Assembly: GCA_025462985.1 (NCBI GenBank)
Contig: JAOAPP010000375.1
Span: 1 to 15,158, forward strand
DNA from: Bryobacterales bacterium
GTDB lineage: Bacteria > Acidobacteriota > Terriglobia > Bryobacterales > Bryobacteraceae
DNA length: 15,158 nucleotides
Direction: 5' to 3'
In this document: positions 8,459 to 15,158 of the stretch, piece after piece
Position numbering within the stretch: the first letter of the stretch is position 1
How the letters are laid out: each line of letters starts with the position of its first letter
Notes under the pieces: generated by a model
Database searches by the model: none
Seen by the model: the letters and a program-made list of their open reading frames with translations, nothing else
Told to the model about the DNA's origin: nothing
Program-made: the position numbers and the translations under genes

Positions 8459-9184
8459 ATGATTCAAAACGCCCCAAAAACCAAGGAAGTGAGCTCGATC
8501 TTTGCGAGCGACGGACGCTACCGTTATCTGGACACCTTTATCACGCTATTCGTGGTCGTCCTGATCATCTCCAACACAATCGCGACGAAGTTTTTCGCGA
8601 TTGGCTTTCTGCGGATAAGCTGTGCGCAGATGCTTTTTCCAATTACCTATGTTTTTGGCGATATTTTTACGGAGGTTTATGGATATGGTGCGTCGCGCCG
8701 CGCTATCTGGCAGGGCTTTTTCGCGTCCTTTCTGTTTGTGGCGATCATATGGATCGCGGTCAGCATCCCTGGAGCGCCTGAATACGGCGATCAGGTTGCC
8801 TTCTCAACGATATTCAAGCCGGTAGGGCGGCTTGTCGCGGCCAGTCTTCTCGCCTATTGGTGCGGTGAATTTGCCAACTCGTTCACGCTCGCTAAGATGA
8901 AACTGCTCACGAACGGAAAACATCTGTGGACCCGAACGATCGGCTCCACAGTTGTGGGCCAGGCGGTTGATACGACGGTCGTGATGTTCGCTGCGTTCTA
9001 CGGAACCCGGCCTGTCGGCGTGATCCTGAAACTGATCGTCTCGGGTTATCTGATCAAAGTTGTCTATGAAATGCTGATGACGCCGGCTACGTACGCGGTC
9101 GTCAATTACCTGAAGAGAGTTGAAGGCGTGGATTACTTCGATCGGGACACGAACTTCAATCCGTTTGCCGCGTCCGATCTTTAA
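8459..9184 (+). CDS. yhhQ: Queuosine precursor transporter, YhhQ/VUT family
   Basis: A 241-residue inner-membrane protein with about six hydrophobic segments that imports 7-cyano-7-deazaguanine-type queuosine precursors in characterised members. Family marks are RYLDTFITLFVVVLIISN near the start, FGDIFTEVYGYGASRRAIW, LAYWCGEFANSFTLAKMK, RTIGSTVVGQAVDT, and the ending DRDTNFNPF. ATG 8459 is preferred: an alternative ATG at 8423 adds 12 residues, but those lie inside the ancestral end of the LssY_C gene and lack a ribosome site. The ATG follows the old LssY_C stop (8449-8451) by seven bases, as in a coupled operon. It converges on the protease gene with only three bases between stops. No queuosine synthesis gene is in view. 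Confidence 0.9.
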   Translation: MIQNAPKTKEVSSIFASDGRYRYLDTFITLFVVVLIISNTIATKFFAIGFLRISCAQMLFPITYVFGDIFTEVYGYGASRRAIWQGFFASFLFVAIIWIAVSIPGAPEYGDQVAFSTIFKPVGRLVAASLLAYWCGEFANSFTLAKMKLLTNGKHLWTRTIGSTVVGQAVDTTVVMFAAFYGTRPVGVILKLIVSGYLIKVVYEMLMTPATYAVVNYLKRVEGVDYFDRDTNFNPFAASDL

Positions 9185-9187
9185 GCG

Positions 9188-10336
9188 CTACTGCTCCAGG
9201 TCTGGCGGCGGTCGCAGGAGACGTACTGGCAGCTGGATCGACCTTCCGTTTCGGACGACCGTCAATGTAACGGTATCGCCGACACGTTTGCGGGAATAGG
9301 CACGGACGAGTGCGTCTTCGCGATCCACGGCCTGGCCGTCGATTGCCACAATCAGGTCTCCGCCCACTCCTAATTCGTTATTGCCAACGATGATCACTTC
9401 GCGCGCTCCTCGCAGCCCGGCGGCGAACTCCGAGGAACCCGCGCTCACCTGCTGGATAAGGAGTCCGCCACGACGGGGCAGGCTCAGCGCTTCGGCGAGA
9501 TCTCCGGCTACGTACTCCGTGCTGACGCCAACCTTCGGTCGTTCAGTGATCCGTCCTGCCTGGTAGTCCGTCAGAAGAGCTTTGGCGCGATTGATCGGCA
9601 AGGCGAATCCGATCCCCAAGTTCGTCTCGCCCAGGATGGCAGTGTTGATCCCAATTACATATCCATTGGAGTCGAGCAGGGGACCACCGCTGTTTCCGCC
9701 GTTGATCGCGGCATCGGTCTGGACCATGCCCTCGAGCTGTCCACTTCCTTCACTCTGGATGGCCCGCCCGATCGAGCTAACTACGCCAACTGTCAGCGTT
9801 CCTTCGAGCCCGAACGGATCGCCAATAGCGAGCACCTTCTGCCCCACCTGCAAATGTTCCGAATCACCCAATCGGAGCGGCTGCACCTTCTTTTTTGGTT
9901 CTATCTTGATCAGGGCCAGATCGTCTGAACGATCCGTATCCACGGCGCGTCCCACATAGCGAGTCTGGTCGGAGAGCGTCACCTGAATCTGGCTGCTTCC
10001 TGAAATCACGTGGAAATTGGTGAGGATGAACCCGTCCTCGTTCACGAGGAAACCTGACCCGAGGCTTTTGGAGGCTACTTGCTGATAAAAGAAATCCCGC
10101 CGCACGGTGGTGCTGGTGACGTAGACGGTCGCTAGCCGCGCCCGTTTATAGATATCGATGTTGTTCTGCTCATCGGCTCCGAGGCCTGCCCCTTGCACTG
10201 TTTCCGGTTCCGACCACTTCAGGCCCGACCGAAACAGAGGCGCAGACAGGGACCGGACGCTCCAGTCCGCGCGCGCGGTCAGCCACCAAAAACATAAAAG
10301 GAGTACGGCGCTCCAAAGAAATATTCGTGCTCTCAT
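9188..10336 (-). CDS. Membrane-anchored trypsin-like serine protease with PDZ domain (DegS/HtrA type)
   Basis: A 382-residue HtrA-family protease for envelope protein quality control or stress signalling. Residues 5-21 are a hydrophobic anchor or signal segment. The trypsin-like domain carries the triad His109 (LTNFHVIS), Asp139 (RSDDLALI) and Ser216 (GGNSGGPL). A single PDZ domain covers about 265-375, including LLIQQVSAGSSEFAAGL and GGDLIVAIDGQAV. One PDZ and a short anchor suggest a DegS-like layout rather than DegP, though there is no RseA/sigma-E partner here to confirm it. The ATG overlaps the coaE stop by four bases (ATGA), making it the last gene of folD-coaE-protease. Linkers around 40-60 are polar and probably flexible. 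Confidence 0.92.
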   Translation of the reverse strand: MRARIFLWSAVLLLCFWWLTARADWSVRSLSAPLFRSGLKWSEPETVQGAGLGADEQNNIDIYKRARLATVYVTSTTVRRDFFYQQVASKSLGSGFLVNEDGFILTNFHVISGSSQIQVTLSDQTRYVGRAVDTDRSDDLALIKIEPKKKVQPLRLGDSEHLQVGQKVLAIGDPFGLEGTLTVGVVSSIGRAIQSEGSGQLEGMVQTDAAINGGNSGGPLLDSNGYVIGINTAILGETNLGIGFALPINRAKALLTDYQAGRITERPKVGVSTEYVAGDLAEALSLPRRGGLLIQQVSAGSSEFAAGLRGAREVIIVGNNELGVGGDLIVAIDGQAVDREDALVRAYSRKRVGDTVTLTVVRNGRSIQLPVRLLRPPPDLEQ

Positions 10337-10950
10337 TTCACTTCGTTCTCTGCCAGTTCCCGAAGGCGGTTATAAATGGCTTTAACCTGCCCGGCGGTGT
10401 CCGCCTTGGCGCCACTTGTATCGACAACGTAGTCGGCGTACTCCAACTTTTTCTCCGGCGGCAACTGCTTCTCGAGCCGCGCCAGCACTTCCTCCCGCGT
10501 GAGATGATCGCGCTTCAAGGCTCGGGCAATCTGTGTTTCGCGGTCACAAACCACAACCACCAGTTTGTCGAATAACCGATATCTGCCCGTTTCTATGAGG
10601 ATAGCGGCTTCGACGACCACAATTCCTTTGGGGTCAACGCACTCGTATTTTGAGAGCAACTGCTCCTCAAGGCGGAACACGGCCGGATGGACAATTGCTG
10701 TCAATTGCGCAAGCAATTCGGCCGAACCGAACACCAGGTTGCCTAATTTCTTGCGATCGATGGCGCCGCTCTCGTCGAGGATACCTTGGCCAAATGCCTT
10801 GACCACTGGCGCGTACGCTTCTGCTGCCGGCCGAAGCACTTCATGTCCCAGCCGGTCGGCGTAGATGAGATGGCAGCCCAGCCGCTCAAACTCCTCCGCG
10901 ACGAAAGATTTTCCGCTGGCGTACCCTCCGGTGAGCCCGACTTTTATCAC
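10333..10950 (-). CDS. coaE: Dephospho-CoA kinase
   Basis: A 205-residue cytosolic kinase that phosphorylates the 3'-OH of dephospho-CoA with ATP, the last step of CoA synthesis. The P-loop GGYASGKS is at residues 8-15, followed by the family features YADRLGHEVLRP, LTAIVHPAVF (substrate region), VVVEAAILIETG and RLEKQLPPEKKLEYADYVVDTSG near the C-terminal lid. The length matches the family. The start is GTG, 13 bases after folD, with only a weak purine-rich stretch (AAGAGAAAG) upstream. It overlaps the protease start by four bases, so the three genes are probably co-transcribed. Confidence 0.96.
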   Translation of the reverse strand: MIKVGLTGGYASGKSFVAEEFERLGCHLIYADRLGHEVLRPAAEAYAPVVKAFGQGILDESGAIDRKKLGNLVFGSAELLAQLTAIVHPAVFRLEEQLLSKYECVDPKGIVVVEAAILIETGRYRLFDKLVVVVCDRETQIARALKRDHLTREEVLARLEKQLPPEKKLEYADYVVDTSGAKADTAGQVKAIYNRLRELAENEVK

Positions 10951-10963
10951 TGCGAGCTTTCTC

Positions 10964-11881
10964 TTATGTCAGGTGTTCTTCAGCCAGACGGACGGTGTTG
11001 GACATTAACATTGCAATGGTCAACGGGCCGACGCCGCCGGGCACCGGGGTGTAAGCGGAAGAGATCTCCTCCATAGCGTGCGGCTCGACATCTCCCACCA
11101 GGGTGCGCCGGTTCTTTTCGAAGGCCGCCCAACGAATGGGATCATGTCCGATCAACCTCTTGGCCAGCGTCTCGTCTGTCACGCGATTCATACCAACGTC
11201 GATGACCACCGCACCTGGCTTGATGTGATCGGCTGTGATCAATCCGGCTTTCCCGGTAGCGGCTATCAGGATGTCAGCCCGTCCGCACTCTGCAGCTAAG
11301 TCCCGAGTCCGCGAGTGGCAGATCGTCACAGTGGCGTTTTCATGCAGGAGCATGAGCGCCATCGGCTTGCCCACGATATCGCTGCGCCCGACCACCACAG
11401 CGTGCTGTCCCGACATCGGAATGCCGTAGCGGCGGAGCATCTCGATGATGCCTGCAGGAGTGCAAGCTCTCGGTGCTGGCCGATTTGCAACCAGATTGCC
11501 CACGTTGAACGGGTGAAAGCCATCCGCGTCCTTGCTCGGGTCAACGGCCAGGAGAATCCGGCTCTCGTCTATCTGCTTCGGCAGGGGCGACTGAACGAGA
11601 ATCCCATCCACCGCTGGATTGTCGTTCAACTGCTGAATCACTGCCAGCAGATCTTCAGTGGAGCTGGTTTCCGGAGGCGTGAGATCGATGCTCGTTATCC
11701 CGAGGGATTGGCAGGCCTTGATCTTGTTGCGGACGTAGATTTGCGAGGCTGGATCTTCTCCCACCAGGACAACAGCCAGGGCGGGTGTTCGCCGCTTCGT
11801 TCGCAGCGTCTCGATTCGAGGTCGCAACTCTTCCTGAATGTCGTGGCTGATCTTTTTTCCGTCAAGGATCTCGCCGCTCAT
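10964..11881 (-). CDS. folD: Bifunctional methylenetetrahydrofolate dehydrogenase/cyclohydrolase
   Basis: A 305-residue cytosolic enzyme interconverting 5,10-methylene-, 5,10-methenyl- and 10-formyl-tetrahydrofolate. The catalytic YxxxK is Tyr49/Lys53 in QIYVRNKIKAC. DGILVQSPLPKQI is near 124-136, the ACTPAGIIEML region follows, the dinucleotide-binding GRSDIVGKPM is near 174, and the C-terminal signature PVPGGVGPLTIAMLMSNT is intact. Length is typical to slightly long. The ATG has only GAG three bases upstream as a weak ribosome site. It leads the folD-coaE-protease run, so its promoter should lie in 11882-12062. Confidence 0.97.
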   Translation of the reverse strand: MSGEILDGKKISHDIQEELRPRIETLRTKRRTPALAVVLVGEDPASQIYVRNKIKACQSLGITSIDLTPPETSSTEDLLAVIQQLNDNPAVDGILVQSPLPKQIDESRILLAVDPSKDADGFHPFNVGNLVANRPAPRACTPAGIIEMLRRYGIPMSGQHAVVVGRSDIVGKPMALMLLHENATVTICHSRTRDLAAECGRADILIAATGKAGLITADHIKPGAVVIDVGMNRVTDETLAKRLIGHDPIRWAAFEKNRRTLVGDVEPHAMEEISSAYTPVPGGVGPLTIAMLMSNTVRLAEEHLT

Positions 11882-11903
11882 GCACTCGTGAGGATAACAA
11901 AGC

Positions 11904-11948
11904 GGGACTCCCTACCCCCATGCAAGCGGAATCCGAACTAGTACCTAG
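11904..11948. repeat. Cluster of short inverted repeats upstream of folD
   Basis: Three small palindromes lie within 45 bases: GGGACTCCC (11904-11912), CGGAATCCG (11927-11935) and CTAGTACCTAG (11938-11948). The first two share the core GGANTCC, with centres 23 bases apart, about two helical turns. They may be operator half-sites for folD, but no clear -35/-10 pair was found beside them. The rest of the 181-base gap 11882-12062 holds no recognisable gene, tRNA or strong terminator. Confidence 0.3.
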
Positions 11949-12062
11949 CGTCTACTCGTCTCGCAGCGCCGAGCAGTACGACAGTGCGCACACTGGTAAG
12001 GGACTCATGGCGTTCGTGGAGAGGCTCAACCTGCTGAGGCAGCCATTGGCATAGATACGAAC

Positions 12063-13178
12063 TTACGTGGCGATCTCCCGCTCCAACCAGGCCAGGCGAA
12101 ACGCCGTCTGCACTGGACCCCATTGCGCAATCTTTGCTGCGAGGTTGACGGCTCGAAAAAAGGCCGGCTGGCTGCCACTGTCCCAGATGGAGGAGAGCGC
12201 AACGGGACTCGGACTGCCGGGGTACCGGCAAAAGACCCGGTCGGGCCAAGTGCGACGACCTTCGAAGGTCTCCGGGTAGTCACGAAGGACATCAATCACG
12301 GTCTGCATGGTTCGGAGATTCAATGACTCGCGATACTGCGGCATAAATACGACGTGACTGATTCGCCGCCGCCGCACTTCATCAACAAACTCGGGGAAGC
12401 TGGTCGCGGAACTGAGGTTAAGAATAGCGTTAGGCTCGCGGCCGTGGCGGTCGCCGCCCGACACCACTGGAATATCTGCCCGCTCCGCGAAACGGATCAC
12501 TTCCCTATTTTCGGGCCAAGAACGGAGGCCGTTCAGTTCCAGTGCGTGGATGTGCTGTCCATGTTCTTTGAGCAGCGCCGTGAGGGTGCTGACGTGAAGG
12601 TCGGCTCCGATGCCCTTTTCGTCCCACAAAGGGTGGTTCAAGACGATGAGAACGGCGGGATGCGATGTGAGCAGGGTGAGCTTCCGACCGAGTTCGGCTG
12701 GCTCCGGATTGGCGGTGAACCGCTGGAGCTCTTCCATGATTCCGGTGGCTTCTGATCCGGGCAGGTTGTGAACGCCGAGGTGAAAAAATGTGGCTCCGAA
12801 CGGAATGGTCCATTCAGTGGAAATCGGGGCATGGCGAAAGCGATCAAGGACCCCCAGAAGCGCGCCGGCCTTGATGTTGTCGTGGTCTGTGAGAGAGACC
12901 AGCGCTGGGAGTTGGAACTTCCGCTGAATCTGCTTTTCCTCGACCCGATATGCCTGGCGCGGACTCAACGGCGTTGTCCAATATGCTTCCGCGTAGTTCA
13001 CGTTCTTGTCGAGCGCATGCCGCAGCAGCGGAATGTGACCCGTATAGCGCGGCAATATGTCAAAGCTCTCCTCGGAGTACATTGTGTGGCTGTGCAGCGA
13101 CACGCCAGAGCGAAAATCGACTTGAACGGCGTCGTCTTTCCAGAAGAACTGCAACGTGGTCCTTGCTTGATCCTGCAT
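12063..13178 (-). CDS. PHP-domain metal-dependent hydrolase-like protein
   Basis: A 371-residue protein with the metal-binding motifs of the polymerase and histidinol phosphatase (PHP) fold, so probably a cytosolic metal-dependent phosphoesterase. Motif I is SLHSHTMYSEE (His29, His31), motif II LTDHDNIKAGALLG (Asp98, His99, Asp100), then Glu122 and His133/His137 in FFHLGVHNLP. His182 is in VLNHPLWD, Glu214 in ALELNGL, and the last motif VVSGGDRHGREPN supplies Asp243 and His245. All main metal ligands appear present. It stands alone, with no polymerase or histidine gene next to it, and no signal peptide is seen. The substrate is unknown. ATG 13178 lacks a good ribosome site but is the only suitable ATG before motif I. 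Confidence 0.78.
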   Translation of the reverse strand: MQDQARTTLQFFWKDDAVQVDFRSGVSLHSHTMYSEESFDILPRYTGHIPLLRHALDKNVNYAEAYWTTPLSPRQAYRVEEKQIQRKFQLPALVSLTDHDNIKAGALLGVLDRFRHAPISTEWTIPFGATFFHLGVHNLPGSEATGIMEELQRFTANPEPAELGRKLTLLTSHPAVLIVLNHPLWDEKGIGADLHVSTLTALLKEHGQHIHALELNGLRSWPENREVIRFAERADIPVVSGGDRHGREPNAILNLSSATSFPEFVDEVRRRRISHVVFMPQYRESLNLRTMQTVIDVLRDYPETFEGRRTWPDRVFCRYPGSPSPVALSSIWDSGSQPAFFRAVNLAAKIAQWGPVQTAFRLAWLEREIAT

Positions 13179-13250
13179 AGTAATCAGTGGCCCACCTTCA
13201 TCGTCGGGAGTCTGTGTTGCTTTGCGATTTGCGTCGCATGAAATGCTGGT

Positions 13251-13262
13251 TGAAACGTTTCG
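13251..13262. promoter_or_regulatory. Palindromic operator-like site between PHP gene and barrel gene
   Basis: GAAACGTTTC (13252-13261) is a perfect 10-base palindrome, and TTCGAA overlaps its right side. The central AAACGTTT resembles the core of LacI-family operators (known for PurR and CcpA-like sites with central CG). It sits midway in the 153-base divergent gap, at a possible -35 position (TTGAAA 13250-13255), though no correctly spaced -10 was found. Confidence 0.3.
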
Positions 13263-13331
13263 AATTTAAAATGTCGCGAGGAGGCGCGTTCGCCGTTACG
13301 ATACAGTAGGTTGGAAGAACTTCCTTCCGTA

Positions 13332-14126
13332 ATGAAAGCTACATTTGTTTCTGTTTTTGCGGCTGTCCTGTTGAGCAGCCATATGGGTTTTGCCGCGGTC
13401 AATCCGGGCACAGGCCCAGAAAGCCCGGAGGACTTCCGAGTGGAGATAACGGGTTCGGCCTGGCTGGTGAATTCAGGCGGAGCCATTCAGGCGACGGGGA
13501 CCCCGATCGACCTGGTAAACGATCTCGGCGTGCAACAGCAGCAGCCGACCTTCTACGGCAAGTTCGTATTTAAGCCGACGCGACGGCAAAGGATCGTCCT
13601 CGAGGGTACGCCGTTTGCTTTGAATGGGAACAATACGGTGAACCGCACTCTGGTTTATCGCGGGCGGACTTTCAACGTCAGTGACACGGTAAACTCGAAT
13701 GCCGACCTGAATTACTTTTTCGGCGGCTACCAATTCGATGTCCTCAGCGGATCTGCCGGACACCTGGGCTTCTCGGTGGGCGGCGCCTATCTGGGCGCGA
13801 CTGGCACGATTCAGTCACTTACGGCGAACACAACGGCGACGAAGACTCAAACGATCGGGCTTCCTCTGGCCGGAGCCGAGTTCCGCCTGTTCCCCATACC
13901 GGGCCACCACTGGTTAGACCTGGACGGCGAAGTCCGGGGCATGGGCTTTGGCTCTTACGGGCACTATGTGCAGGCTAGCGGCAACGGCGGCGTCTGGTTC
14001 GGCCATTTTGGATTGCAGGGCGGTTACAGGGCCGTGAACGCCGATTTACATGAAACCGGTAATGGCGGAAGCGGAATCGCTGTCCGGCTTAAAGGTCCGA
14101 TATTCTCCCTGGCCTTCAAGTGGTGA
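13332..14126 (+). CDS. Probable outer-membrane beta-barrel protein, function unknown
   Basis: A 264-residue protein with a signal peptide (MKATFVSVFAAVLLSSHMGFAA, cleavage near 22). The remainder shows alternating polar/hydrophobic strands rich in Gly and aromatics: YGKFVFKPTRRQRIVLEGTPF, LNYFFGGYQFDVLSG, HLGFSVGGAYLGATG, and the end IFSLAFKW with a C-terminal aromatic. This pattern suggests an 8- to 10-stranded barrel. ATG 13332 is chosen because it begins the signal peptide; an in-frame TTG at 13311 would add seven polar residues and has no usable ribosome site. GGAAG lies 14 bases upstream, which is long. The stop abuts the stop of the convergent epimerase gene with no gap. No transport substrate can be inferred. 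Confidence 0.75.
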   Translation: MKATFVSVFAAVLLSSHMGFAAVNPGTGPESPEDFRVEITGSAWLVNSGGAIQATGTPIDLVNDLGVQQQQPTFYGKFVFKPTRRQRIVLEGTPFALNGNNTVNRTLVYRGRTFNVSDTVNSNADLNYFFGGYQFDVLSGSAGHLGFSVGGAYLGATGTIQSLTANTTATKTQTIGLPLAGAEFRLFPIPGHHWLDLDGEVRGMGFGSYGHYVQASGNGGVWFGHFGLQGGYRAVNADLHETGNGGSGIAVRLKGPIFSLAFKW

Positions 14127-15158
14127 TTAGAAGCCAGTCGGCTTGATCCAGAAACTTTCGGTCCATTTCTCGCCGGGAGGCAGGATCTGGAGGTCTGGAT
14201 ACTTGCCGGCATGGTGCAGATTGACGGCGTTGGTCACCCCGGTCATTGGCTCGAAGCATATAAATTCTCCGGCCGGGGTTCCGTCCCCGTGCGGCTCCCA
14301 GATGATTGAGACGGGGTACTTGGGGCCGAAGATCAGTTCGACGGTTTCGCTGCCGGACTGGAGAGAGAAGTGCGCGCGTCCTTCCGAGTCACGCTGCATA
14401 TCGGTGTATCCGCTGTCGAGAAGCCGATCTTTCAACGGCAACGGATTCGGCAAATCGAGCGGTTTGAACTCGCCGGTCGGGATCAGGCGATTGTCCGTCA
14501 GGACGGATTTGCGAACCGGAAGCTGGGCGACCCATTGGTCGCGAGGTTTGTCGGGAATCCGGTAATACGGATGAAAGCCGACCGCAATGGGCATGGGCTC
14601 TGAACTCAGGTTTGAGATTGTCAGCCTTACCTCTAGCGTGCCATCGGTCAGCCGGTAGGTCATCTCATAATCCTGCGCGAACGGCCATTGGGCCATTAGT
14701 TCGGGATGTTTCCAGAACTCAAGACGGCTGGTGACCTGAGCCGAACCATCTACTGCGCTCATGCCTTCGACGTGCCACAGCGGAGAAGACGTGAGCAGCC
14801 CATGGATGGGGAGACCGTTAGCGTCCGTTTGGTAATTGTTCAGCGAGGGACTCAGAGCGAACTTCGTGTCGCCGGCCCAGAAGGCAGACTGATCCAGACG
14901 ATTGGCCCAGGGCGCCAGAAAGGGAATTCCGTTGAGACCTGGTTTCTTCTGAAACGCCGCCATATTGGCATATGGAAAGAACAGAATGTTCTTTCCATGA
15001 ACTTTGAACTCCACGGCGCGATTTCCCACTGAGGGCACGATCGAGACTTCCAATCCGCGCCGGGCGTCCTTGAGGTGCACCCCCTCAATTCCTTCATCAA
15101 CAGTCTGAAAGGCAGTAAAGTCCTGGGCCATGCACACCAAAGGTAAGAAGAGCAGGAT
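14127..15158 (-). CDS. Aldose 1-epimerase, secreted, 5' end beyond the window
   Basis: A galactose-mutarotase-like enzyme that interconverts alpha and beta anomers of aldoses. Within the frame starting at TTG 15140 (337 residues), visible features are WANRLDQSAF near 78, catalytic-type His113 (PIHGLL), His190 (VGFHPYYRIPD) and catalytic base Glu297 (CFEPMTGVTNAVN). The frame stays open to the window end, and the extra codons read ILLFLP before LVCMAQDF. This looks like the core and end of a signal peptide with cleavage near MAQ, so the true start probably lies outside and the enzyme is exported. Family is secure; GalM proper versus a related glucose-6-phosphate epimerase-like member is not resolved. 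Confidence 0.85.
   Translation of the reverse strand: MLLFLPLVCMAQDFTAFQTVDEGIEGVHLKDARRGLEVSIVPSVGNRAVEFKVHGKNILFFPYANMAAFQKKPGLNGIPFLAPWANRLDQSAFWAGDTKFALSPSLNNYQTDANGLPIHGLLTSSPLWHVEGMSAVDGSAQVTSRLEFWKHPELMAQWPFAQDYEMTYRLTDGTLEVRLTISNLSSEPMPIAVGFHPYYRIPDKPRDQWVAQLPVRKSVLTDNRLIPTGEFKPLDLPNPLPLKDRLLDSGYTDMQRDSEGRAHFSLQSGSETVELIFGPKYPVSIIWEPHGDGTPAGEFICFEPMTGVTNAVNLHHAGKYPDLQILPPGEKWTESFWIKPTGF

Noticed and set aside
11315..11941. Plus-strand open frame of 208 codons opposite folD
   Set aside because: It lies wholly antisense to the unmistakable folD motifs and ends in the gap; no family features or ribosome site were seen.
11900..11950. Possible tRNA T-arm (GTTCGGATTCC on the minus strand upstream of folD)
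   Set aside because: No matching acceptor stem, anticodon arm or D-arm could be folded around it; the resemblance is limited to the T-loop-like string, which is better described as part of a short palindrome.
11966..12000. CAGTG-CGCA-CACTG hairpin near 11991 as a terminator of the PHP gene
   Set aside because: The stem is only five pairs and is not followed by a T-run on the minus strand, so it does not meet terminator criteria.
13311..13331. TTG at 13311 as start of the barrel protein
   Set aside because: It would put seven mostly polar or acidic residues ahead of a good signal peptide and has AGG directly abutting it, so ATG 13332 fits better.

Overview
The window reads as a chromosomal segment from an Acidobacteriota-like (Bryobacter/Solibacter-type) soil bacterium. 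This is an inference from gene content: a 1162-residue Oar-type TonB-dependent receptor with an N-terminal carboxypeptidase-regulatory-like domain, a secreted LssY_C-domain protein, frequent GTG/TTG starts and moderately GC-rich coding sequence. No mobile element, CRISPR array, rRNA or tRNA was found. The genes are tightly packed. The largest gene-free stretches are 11882-12062 and 13179-13331, so no gap exceeds 300 bases.

Layout. 48-3536 (+) is the TonB-dependent receptor, followed by a hairpin terminator in the convergent gap to the next block. 7199 down to 3608 (-) is a four-gene operon-like run: a small lipoprotein with a His/Met-rich tail, a geranylgeranyl-reductase-family flavoprotein, glutamate-1-semialdehyde aminomutase (hemL), and a short-chain dehydrogenase with a pteridine-reductase-like TGxxxRIG motif. 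Divergent from it, 7246-8451 (+) encodes a secreted LssY_C-domain protein whose conserved C-terminus is cut by an in-frame TAA at 8329-8331. It is followed by a YhhQ-type queuosine-precursor transporter (8459-9184). 11881 down to 9188 (-) is a housekeeping run, folD, coaE and a DegS/HtrA-type membrane-anchored protease. 13178-12063 (-) is a stand-alone PHP-domain protein. 13332-14126 (+) is a probable outer-membrane beta-barrel protein. 15158-14127 (-) is an aldose 1-epimerase whose start lies beyond the window edge and which appears to carry a signal peptide.

How the genes fit together. hemL supplies 5-aminolevulinate for tetrapyrroles (C5 pathway) and is translationally coupled to a CGGG-type prenyl reductase, an arrangement reminiscent of (bacterio)chlorophyll loci, although no bch genes are in view. 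folD and coaE supply one-carbon units and CoA; the protease downstream acts in envelope quality control. The receptor, the barrel protein and the secreted epimerase suggest an envelope and nutrient (possibly sugar) uptake lifestyle. No convincing new multi-gene system is visible. The strongest anomaly is the single premature stop in the LssY_C gene, with the conserved tail still intact downstream.
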